Positions 23,716 to 30,241 of a DNA stretch of 33,730 nucleotides are shown here, piece by piece; position 1 is the stretch's first letter, and each line of letters begins with the position of its first letter. The stretch spans positions 1-33,730 of the forward strand of contig DATGMB010000156.1 in assembly GCA_035293845.1 (NCBI GenBank), read 5' to 3'. Origin of the DNA: DATGMB01 sp035293845 (GTDB taxonomy: Bacteria; Acidobacteriota; Terriglobia; Bryobacterales; Bryobacteraceae). A model generated the notes under the pieces. The model saw only the letters and a program-made list of their open reading frames with translations, did not search any database and was not told the origin of the DNA. Both the position numbers and the translations under genes were made by a program.

Positions 23716-24515
23716 CAGTAGATCGACTGCGACTTCGCCTGCACGGCCGGCCGCGCGAGCGGCTCCAGATACTGCTGCGCCCCGGCCTTAAGGAATCCGA
23801 TCTCCGTTGGCGCCTGGAACAGCAGAAATCCCTGATCGAGAAACGCCTTCACCTGCTCCGGGCTGCCCGCCGGCCGCCCGAGCGCCTTCCCGTTGCGCCG
23901 CCCCGCCTCGACCACGCGCGCGATCGCCTCGCGCAGCCGCGGATGGTCCTGCTCGCCGCGCAGGCCGAGCGAAAACGAAAGATCGCTCGTGCCGATGAAG
24001 ATCGCATCGATGCCCGGCGTGGCCGCAATCTCCTCGATGCGCTCCACCGCCGCGGCTTCCTCCACGATGGCGATCACGCACACGTTCTCATCGGCTGAGT
24101 CGTAGTAATCGCCGGCGTCCGGCCATGTGAACCGCGCCAGGTTCGCACCCGAACCGCGCCGGCCGCGCGGCGGATAGCGGCACGCGGCGGCGGCCTGCGC
24201 CGCCAGCTCCGGTGTACTGGTGAACGGGAACATCACGCCGCGCACCCCCTGATCCAGCACGCGTTTGGCCGTCCACAGCTCATTGACCGGCACCCGCGCG
24301 AACGGCTCCGCGCCGGCCCCGCGCATGGCCAGCACCATATTCCGCAGCGTCTCCAGCGTGATCGGCGAATGCTCCATCTCGATCCATAGAAAGTCGAAGC
24401 CGAGCGCCGCCATCTGCGCCGCGATCTCGACGCTCGCCGCCGTGACCGTCGCGCCGATCGCGGGAAGTCCCGCGGCCAGCCGCTGCTTTACCGGATTACA
24501 CCAGGGGGATGCCAT
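23715..24515 (-). CDS. HpcH/HpaI-type class II aldolase
   Basis: A 266-aa metal-dependent aldolase of the HpcH/HpaI/citrate-lyase-beta superfamily; such enzymes reversibly split 2-keto-3-deoxy sugar acids or 4-hydroxy-2-oxo acids to pyruvate and an aldehyde. Visible residues: H49 in 'WIEMEHSP', R74 in 'PFARVP', 'GVRGVMFPFTSTPEL', metal ligand E152 in 'IVEEAAAV' and D178 in 'GTSDLSFSLG'. The exact substrate cannot be read; 2-keto-3-deoxy-L-rhamnonate or 5-keto-4-deoxy-glucarate aldolases are close models. It leads a two-gene unit with the MFS gene and starts 20 bp from the divergent glycoside hydrolase. No SD; a CATAAT hexamer ends six bases before its ATG. Confidence 0.9.
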   Translation of the reverse strand: MASPWCNPVKQRLAAGLPAIGATVTAASVEIAAQMAALGFDFLWIEMEHSPITLETLRNMVLAMRGAGAEPFARVPVNELWTAKRVLDQGVRGVMFPFTSTPELAAQAAAACRYPPRGRRGSGANLARFTWPDAGDYYDSADENVCVIAIVEEAAAVERIEEIAATPGIDAIFIGTSDLSFSLGLRGEQDHPRLREAIARVVEAGRRNGKALGRPAGSPEQVKAFLDQGFLLFQAPTEIGFLKAGAQQYLEPLARPAVQAKSQSIY

Positions 24516-24520
24516 GGGTC

Positions 24521-24527
24521 TATTATG
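24521..24527. promoter_or_regulatory. Overlapping bidirectional -10 element between aldolase and hydrolase genes
   Basis: The seven bases TATTATG contain TATTAT (plus, 24521-24526) and, on the other strand, CATAAT (24527-24522). Each is one mismatch from TATAAT. Starts seven bases downstream would fall near 24533 on plus (ATG at 24536) and 24515 on minus (the A of the aldolase ATG). No strong -35 is seen on either side. Confidence 0.5.
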
Positions 24528-24535
24528 TCCCTTAC

Positions 24536-26890
24536 ATGAAACTTCTCGCGCTCGCCCTCTGCTGCGCGGCCGCGTTCGCCGCCGATCTCCGCACCGCCGT
24601 TATCGTCATCCCGCGCGGGGCTCCCTCGCCGGAGCAAAAGGCCGCGCAGGCGCTCTCCGAGGAAATCGCCCGGCGCACGCAGATCCGGCTGCCGGTTTCG
24701 GATGCCGCAAGTTCCGGCCGCCCTTCGATCGCCCTCGGCACGGCCGCGGAGCTCGGCGCGCGCGCGGCCGGCCTGCCCGCGCCTGCGGCCGGCGCCGATG
24801 GCTTCCGCGTGAAGGTCTCCGCCGCCGGCGTCGTCATCGCCGGCAACGATCCGCGCGGCACGCTCTTCGGCGCCGGCTGGCTGCTGCGCCATCTGCGCAT
24901 GGACCGGCAGGTCCTCGAAGCCGATGACAACCTCGCGGTCGCCACCGCCCCGCGCTATCCCCTGCGCGGCCACCAGCTCGGCTACCGCCCCAAGGTGAAC
25001 ACCTACGATGGCTGGACCCCCGCCCAGTTCGAGCAATACATCCGCGATCTGGCCGTCTTCGGCACCAACGCCATCGAGCTCATCCCGCCGCGTTCCGACG
25101 ATGCCGAGGACAGCCCGCACTTCATGCTACCCAAGATCGAAATGATGGAGGAGCTCTCGCGCATCTGCGACGCCTACGGCATCGACGTCTGGATCTGGTA
25201 TCCCGCGATGGATCGCGACTACTCCAAGCCCGAGACGGTGGACTTCGCGCTCCACGAGTGGGCCGAAGTTTTCCGCTGCCTGCCCCGCATCGATGCCGTG
25301 TTCGTGCCCGGCGGCGATCCCGGCAATGCCGAGCCGAAGTACCTCATGGCGCTGCTCGAAAAGCAGACCGCGTCGCTCCACCGCTTCCACCCCAAAGCGC
25401 AAATGTGGATGTCGCCGCAGAGCTTCTCCGCCGCCTGGCTCGATGAATGGTTCGGCATCATGCGCGGCGAGCCCGCCTGGCTCTCCGGCGTCGTCTACGG
25501 CCCGCAGGTCCGAATCCCGCTGCCGGAGCTGCGCGCCAAGCTCCCCGCGCGCTACCCCATCCGCCGCTACCCGGACATTACCCACAGCCGTCACAGCCAA
25601 TATCCCGTGCCCGATTGGGACCTCGCTTTCGCCACCACCGAGGGCCGCGAAACCATCAACCCGCGCCCCACTCAGGAGGAGCGCATCTTCCATCGGTACG
25701 AAAAATCCGCCATCGGTTTCCTCACCTATTCCGAAGGCGTGAACGACGACGTCAACAAGTTCGTTTGGAGCGGCCTCGGCTGGAATCCGGACCGGCCCGT
25801 AGTCGAAATCTTGCGCGAATACGGCCGCTATTTCATTGGCGCCCGCTACGCCGATGCCTTCGCCCAGGGCCTGCTCGCGCTCGAAAACAACTGGGTGGGG
25901 CCGCTCGCGAGCAATGCCGCGGTCGAGACCACGCTGGCGCAGTTTCAAGCGCTCGAGCGCACCGTACCCCCGCAGGTGCTCGAAAACTGGCGCTTCCAGC
26001 AGGCCCTTTATCGCGCCTATTACGACTACTACGACCGTGCCCGCCTGCTCTATGAAACCGCGCTCGAGCACGAAGCCATGGACCGCCTGCGCGACGCCCC
26101 GCGCACCGGCAGTCTGCTCGCCATGCGCGAGGCCGAAGCCGCGCTCGACCGCGCGCTCACCCGGCCGGTGGCACAATGGGCGCGGGCGCGCGTCTTCGAG
26201 CTCGCCGAGGCGCTCTTCCAGAGCATCCGCATGCAGTTGAGCGTGCCGCGCTACAAGGCGATCGCCACCGAGCGCGGCGCCAACCTCGATGCCATCGACC
26301 TGCCCCTCAACGATCGTGGCTGGCTCGAATCGCAGTTCGCGGAGATCCGCAAAACCGCTGACGAGCGCGAGCGCCTCGCGGCCATCGATGCCATCGTCAA
26401 CCGCACCAATCCCGGCCCCGGCGGCTTTTACGACGATCTCGGCAACCTCAGCCGCCAGCCGCACCTCGTGCGAGGCGCGGGGTTCGATAAAGACCCGGCG
26501 TACTTTGAATCCTCGCTCGTCGGTTTCGCCATGCGCAGTCTGGGCGGCCCGCTGCTCACCCAGCCGCGCGCCTGGTGGGACCACGCCGAATCGCTCTACG
26601 AGGCGCCGCTCGAAATGTACTACCCCGGACTCGATCCATCTGCCGAATACAAGCTCCGCGTCGTGTACGCGGGAGACGCCACGCGGCCCAAAATCCGGCT
26701 GGTTGCGGGCGATGGCATCGAGATCCACCCGCTGCTTTCGCGCCCTGTCCCGTTCCGGCCTCTCGAATTCGATATCCCGCACGCCGCGACCGCCAAAGGC
26801 GAGCTGCGCCTGAAGTGGTACCGCGAGCCCGGTCTCGGCGATGCCGGCCGCGGCACGCAGGTCGCCGAGGTCTGGCTGATCCGCAAATGA
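24536..26890 (+). CDS. Secreted putative glycoside hydrolase, GH20/GH67-like N-terminal domain
   Basis: The 784-aa product begins with a short signal peptide ('MKLLALALCCAAAFAADLR'). Residues about 20-130 look like the GH20b/GH67-type accessory domain, with 'EQKAAQALSEEIARRTQ', 'IALGTAAELG' and 'GNDPRGTLFGAGWLLRHL'. A likely TIM-barrel follows with 'AVFGTNAIELIPPRSDD', 'GIDVWIWYPAMDRD', 'VFVPGGDPGN' (D261), and 'FLTYSEGVNDDVNKFVW' where E400 is a candidate acid. A helical part and a C-terminal beta-domain (about 670-784) end the protein. I cannot name the substrate; alpha-glucuronidase-like or N-acetylhexosaminidase-like activity are options. ATG at 24536 is chosen at the signal peptide, not the frame's first ATG at 24509. 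It faces the kimA-like gene, nine bases apart. Confidence 0.7.
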   Translation: MKLLALALCCAAAFAADLRTAVIVIPRGAPSPEQKAAQALSEEIARRTQIRLPVSDAASSGRPSIALGTAAELGARAAGLPAPAAGADGFRVKVSAAGVVIAGNDPRGTLFGAGWLLRHLRMDRQVLEADDNLAVATAPRYPLRGHQLGYRPKVNTYDGWTPAQFEQYIRDLAVFGTNAIELIPPRSDDAEDSPHFMLPKIEMMEELSRICDAYGIDVWIWYPAMDRDYSKPETVDFALHEWAEVFRCLPRIDAVFVPGGDPGNAEPKYLMALLEKQTASLHRFHPKAQMWMSPQSFSAAWLDEWFGIMRGEPAWLSGVVYGPQVRIPLPELRAKLPARYPIRRYPDITHSRHSQYPVPDWDLAFATTEGRETINPRPTQEERIFHRYEKSAIGFLTYSEGVNDDVNKFVWSGLGWNPDRPVVEILREYGRYFIGARYADAFAQGLLALENNWVGPLASNAAVETTLAQFQALERTVPPQVLENWRFQQALYRAYYDYYDRARLLYETALEHEAMDRLRDAPRTGSLLAMREAEAALDRALTRPVAQWARARVFELAEALFQSIRMQLSVPRYKAIATERGANLDAIDLPLNDRGWLESQFAEIRKTADERERLAAIDAIVNRTNPGPGGFYDDLGNLSRQPHLVRGAGFDKDPAYFESSLVGFAMRSLGGPLLTQPRAWWDHAESLYEAPLEMYYPGLDPSAEYKLRVVYAGDATRPKIRLVAGDGIEIHPLLSRPVPFRPLEFDIPHAATAKGELRLKWYREPGLGDAGRGTQVAEVWLIRK

Positions 26891-26899
26891 CGCGCCGCC

Positions 26900-28765
26900 T
26901 CAGGCCTCCAGATACCACGGCACGTTGACGATCGCGATCCTCCGGCGGCCCTTCACCAGCAGCAGCGCCGTCAGCAGCTCGCCGCGCTGATTGTGCATGA
27001 AATAGTCATACCAGTGCCGCTCCACCAGTTCGCTCAGGACAACTGCCACGGTGCGGTCCGGATGCTCGCTCTCCCGCCTCAGCACATGGTCGATAATGGG
27101 CTGGATCACCAACCGGTACGGCGAACGCAGCACCGTCAGCTTCGGCGCGGGCCGGCCGGCGGCGCGCGCCTGCTCGGCGATCTGCTCCTTCCATGCCTTG
27201 TCGGCCGGCGCGGAGCCCTCGCATTCCACGTGCACGATCTCGATATCTCCGGAAAGCATCATCGCGAAGTGCAGCGCCTTCTGCGAAACCGCGGTCCAGG
27301 CATCCACCGGCAGGATCACGAGCGGCGGCTTCAGATCGCTGGTCACGAAGGCCGCCTGCGGCGCGACCTCCCGCGCCACCCGGTCGTAATGCCGGTGGAT
27401 CGCCGACATCAGGCTGATGAGCACGACCGCGATCACGGCCACCACCCAGGCGCCCTCCGTGAACTTCGCCGCCAGCACGACGAGAACCGTCGCGCCGGTC
27501 GCCAGAGCGCCCACGCCGTTGACCACCATGCTGGTCCGCGCGTGCCGTCCGCCGGTCCGCTTCCAGTGCGCCACCATCCCCGCTTGCGAGAGCGTGAAAG
27601 CCAGGAACGCGCCCACCGCGAACAGCGGGATCAAGCGATCCGTGACCCCGCCAAAAATGATGAGCAGAATGGCCGCCAGGAACGCCAGGACCCAGATGCC
27701 CTGCGAGTACACCAGCCGCCGCCCGCGCGTGGCGAACGACTGCGGCAGGTAGCAATCCATCGCCGCCGCCCGGCAGAGCCGCGGAAAATCCGCAAAGGAC
27801 GTATTCGCGGAAAGCGAAAGCACCGTGAGAATGGAGCCGATCGTGACGTAGTAGAAGATGCCGCGACCGGCCACCGCGGCCGTAAGCTGTGAAAGCACGC
27901 TCTGGTAGCCGGCCTGCCCGGGCGGCGTCGCGCCGATGCCATACGCGCGCGCCAGCCACGCGATCCCGGCGAGCAGCACAATCAACAGCCCGATAATGAT
28001 GGCAAGCGTCCGGCGCGCCGCCTTGACAACAGGCTCCTGGAATGCCTGCACGCCGTTGCTCACCGCCTCGACGCCGGTCATCGCCGTGCAGCCGCTGGAG
28101 AACGCCTTGAGCAGCAGCCACAGGCTCACCGCCTCACCCGTTGCCCGGAGCCGCGGCGGCATTACGGCCGGCTGCGGGTGGCCGCCCGCCATCGCCGCCG
28201 CGATCACTCCGCGCGCGATCACCGTGAGCAGGCAGGCCACGAACACGTACGTCGGGATCATGAACAGCACGCCGGGCTCCCGCACACCGCGCAGGTTCAC
28301 CACCGTCAGGATCAGGAGGATCCCGAGGCACAGCGCCAGCGTATGCGGCTGGAGCGAAGGCACGGCGGAAACGAGCGCCCCCACGCCCGCCGAGATCCCC
28401 ACCGCCACGTTCAACAGGTAGTCGATCATCAGCGCCGCCCCGGCCAGGAGCCCCGCGCGCGCGCCCAGGTTCTGCGAGGCGACCGTATACGATCCGCCGC
28501 CCCCGGGATACGCCGCGATCGTCTGCCGGTAGCTGAAATAGACGATCGCCAGCAGCACGATAATCGCGCCGCTGAGCGGCACGATCCAATGCAGCCCGGC
28601 CATCCCGAGCGGCAGCAGGATCGTGAGCGCAGCCTCCGGACCGTACGCCGCCGAACTCAGCGCGTCCAGCCCGAACGTCGGCACGCCCTGCGCGGCGCCG
28701 ATTCGCTGTTGCTGCTCCTCCGTGGTGGATAACGGCCGGCCGAGCAGCAGATCCGCAAGAGGCAT
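26900..28765 (-). CDS. KimA-like potassium transporter (APC superfamily)
   Basis: A 621-aa membrane protein with about 12 transmembrane segments and a soluble C-terminus. The N-terminus 'QGVPTFGLDALSSAAYGPEA' and the following 'AYPGGGGSYTVASQNLG' match the KimA/YdaO branch of amino acid-polyamine-cation carriers, high-affinity proton-coupled K+ importers. The last 150 or so residues ('LVILPVDAWTAVSQKALHFA', 'VVLSELVERHWYDYF') look like the USP-like cytosolic domain of that family. An amino acid permease remains possible. It lies after the P1 peptidase gene on the same strand but has its own GATAAT eight bases before the ATG; no c-di-AMP riboswitch fits the 95-bp gap. Confidence 0.82.
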   Translation of the reverse strand: MPLADLLLGRPLSTTEEQQQRIGAAQGVPTFGLDALSSAAYGPEAALTILLPLGMAGLHWIVPLSGAIIVLLAIVYFSYRQTIAAYPGGGGSYTVASQNLGARAGLLAGAALMIDYLLNVAVGISAGVGALVSAVPSLQPHTLALCLGILLILTVVNLRGVREPGVLFMIPTYVFVACLLTVIARGVIAAAMAGGHPQPAVMPPRLRATGEAVSLWLLLKAFSSGCTAMTGVEAVSNGVQAFQEPVVKAARRTLAIIIGLLIVLLAGIAWLARAYGIGATPPGQAGYQSVLSQLTAAVAGRGIFYYVTIGSILTVLSLSANTSFADFPRLCRAAAMDCYLPQSFATRGRRLVYSQGIWVLAFLAAILLIIFGGVTDRLIPLFAVGAFLAFTLSQAGMVAHWKRTGGRHARTSMVVNGVGALATGATVLVVLAAKFTEGAWVVAVIAVVLISLMSAIHRHYDRVAREVAPQAAFVTSDLKPPLVILPVDAWTAVSQKALHFAMMLSGDIEIVHVECEGSAPADKAWKEQIAEQARAAGRPAPKLTVLRSPYRLVIQPIIDHVLRRESEHPDRTVAVVLSELVERHWYDYFMHNQRGELLTALLLVKGRRRIAIVNVPWYLEA

Positions 28766-28773
28766 CCTGAAAC

Positions 28774-28779
28774 ATTATC
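28774..28779 (-). promoter_or_regulatory. -10 candidate for the kimA-like gene
   Basis: GATAAT reads from 28779 to 28774 on the minus strand, one mismatch from TATAAT. Eight bases separate it from the ATG at 28765, so the transcript would begin about one or two bases before the start codon. No SD is present. Confidence 0.45.
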
Positions 28780-28800
28780 GCCGCTAGGGCCGCAGAATCA

Positions 28801-28825
28801 GGCTGCCTGCAGCCGGATTCCGGCT
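28801..28825. repeat. Two adjacent short palindromes between P1 peptidase and kimA-like genes
   Basis: GGCTGC-CT-GCAGCC at 28801-28814 overlaps AGCCGGA-T-TCCGGCT at 28811-28825. They lie after the stop of the minus-strand peptidase gene and before the kimA-like promoter. Without a T-run they are not a standard terminator, but they may play a 3'-end role. Confidence 0.6.
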
Positions 28826-28860
28826 CTCCGGCCGTGCGAATCCGCTCCCCGCGGCATGGC

Positions 28861-29979
28861 TCAGCGCTGATATTTCCGCAGCACTTCCCGCAGCCGGTCG
28901 TGCGGAAGCGCAATCACCTTATGCCCGTTGTAACCGGTCATCGTCTCCGCGCCGACCATCGCGTTCACGATCGCTTCTTCGGTCGCCTGGACCGTTGCCT
29001 CGAACAACCCGTTCATGTCGTCATTGGCGAGCATCGAGATCGACGTCGTGCCGCTCGTGATCCCGGCATTTGAGTTCGCTGTGGAGAACGCCACAAAAAT
29101 ATCGCCCGAGCCGTTTCCGGATACCGATCCCGTCCGCGCCAACCCCAGCGAGGCCCGCCTCGCCAGCCGCTTGAGCTGGTTGGGCAGCAGCGGCCCGTCC
29201 GTCGCCACCACGATGATGATCGAGCCGACATCCTTGTCCGCGAAGGCCCCGTTGCGCGCGTAGGGAACGCCGTCCTGGATTTCCCGGCCCACCGGAACAC
29301 CCACGATCTGTAGCTGTGCGCGCCGCCCGCAATTGCACTGCACCAGCACGCCTACCATGTAAGCCCCGGCCTTCCGCGACGAGGTGCCGGTTCCGCCCTT
29401 GAATCCGTAGCAGACCATCCCCGTTCCGCCGCCGACGTTACCCTCCGCCACTGGCCCGCTCTTGGCGTTTTCGAGCGCCGCGACAGTGTCCGCCGCGGTG
29501 ACGTGAAAACCGTTCACGTCGTTGAGGAACCCGTCCCAAGTCTCGGCCACCAAGGGCAGGAGCCATTCTTGCGCTTCCTCTCCCGGCCGGCTCCGCTTCA
29601 CCTGCCACTCGATGAAGGAATCCCGCACCGTGCCCACGCTATGAGTATTCGTCAGCAGCACGGGCCCGCTCAGCAGCCCGCCTTCTTCGAGCCACGTCGT
29701 GCCCGTCATCTCGCCATTGCCGTTCAATGAAAACCAGGCGCCGAAGGCCGGCGCCATGGAGTTCTTTCCGCGCGGCCAGACCGCCGTCACGCCGGTCCGC
29801 ACCGCGCCCCCGCCCTCGCCGGAATTCAGCGTGCGATAGCCCACTTCGACGCCCTTGACGTCCGTAATGGCGTTCCATTGCCCCGGCTGGCCCGCGAACG
29901 GCACGCCGAGATCCCGCGCCCGTTCCGCCCCGAAGGCAATCCCGCCCGTGAGGAACGCAATGACCGCCAGTAATTTCAT
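28861..29979 (-). CDS. P1/DmpA family self-processing aminopeptidase (exported)
   Basis: The 372-aa product starts with a signal peptide ('MKLLAVIAFLTGGIAFGAE'), unlike the cytoplasmic DmpA, so it probably acts in the periplasm. Family features: 'ARDLGVPFAGQPGQWNAITD', 'VEVGYRTLNSG', 'TAVWPRG', 'TNTHSVGTVRD', 'EGNVGGGTGMVCYGFKGGTG' and 'NGSGDIFVAFSTANS'. In DmpA the precursor cleaves itself at Gly-Ser, freeing the nucleophilic Ser of the small subunit; the matching Ser here is S291 in NGSGD. Such enzymes release N-terminal L- or D-residues or beta-amino acids. ATG at 29979 is chosen at the signal peptide; the frame stays open to 30153. A TATACT hexamer sits seven bases before it, without SD. 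Confidence 0.92.
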   Translation of the reverse strand: MKLLAVIAFLTGGIAFGAERARDLGVPFAGQPGQWNAITDVKGVEVGYRTLNSGEGGGAVRTGVTAVWPRGKNSMAPAFGAWFSLNGNGEMTGTTWLEEGGLLSGPVLLTNTHSVGTVRDSFIEWQVKRSRPGEEAQEWLLPLVAETWDGFLNDVNGFHVTAADTVAALENAKSGPVAEGNVGGGTGMVCYGFKGGTGTSSRKAGAYMVGVLVQCNCGRRAQLQIVGVPVGREIQDGVPYARNGAFADKDVGSIIIVVATDGPLLPNQLKRLARRASLGLARTGSVSGNGSGDIFVAFSTANSNAGITSGTTSISMLANDDMNGLFEATVQATEEAIVNAMVGAETMTGYNGHKVIALPHDRLREVLRKYQR

Positions 29980-29986
29980 GGTGGAG

Positions 29987-29992
29987 AGTATA
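29987..29992 (-). promoter_or_regulatory. -10 candidate for the P1 peptidase gene
   Basis: TATACT reads from 29992 to 29987 on the minus strand, one mismatch from TATAAT, with exactly seven bases to the A of the ATG at 29979. This is the usual distance from -10 to the transcription start, so the mRNA would be leaderless. No -35 match was found. Confidence 0.5.
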
Positions 29993-30241
29993 CAGGAAAG
30001 TTCCTCGCGAAAGCCGCGAAATGCCTCCGCCAGGATTTTCCGCAGATCCTCGCTCTGACATCCGCGTGCCGCCCATCCGTGGTCCTGGTCCGCCAGCAGC
30101 GGCTGCGAGGAGCCGCCATGGCAGCACTGATCCAGGAGCTGTGGACGGAGCACGAGCCCGCTCTCGGTCAGGGGTGCGTCTTGAAAGTTGGCCCTCGCGG
30201 AGCCCGCATCCGGCGTCTGCCGCTCAAATGAGCGCGACGGC

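Noticed and set aside
25127..26782. 551-codon open frame antisense to the glycoside hydrolase gene
   Set aside because: No recognisable domain; the plus frame has a signal peptide and coherent domains.
28766..28860. c-di-AMP (ydaO-type) riboswitch before the kimA-like gene
   Set aside because: The gap is only 95 bp, shows short palindromes instead of the known pattern, and a -10 box lies eight bases before the start codon.
29980..30153. Longer start for the P1 peptidase
   Set aside because: The signal peptide begins at 29979 with a -10 box right before it; the extension would bury the signal peptide.
29974..30234. Short plus-strand frame (about 86 codons, ATG at 30118) in the gap between the peptidase and acylase genes
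   Set aside because: It has no clear start, SD or recognised homology. The sequence looks fairly protein-like at the end, so a gene remnant cannot be excluded, but I cannot support it.
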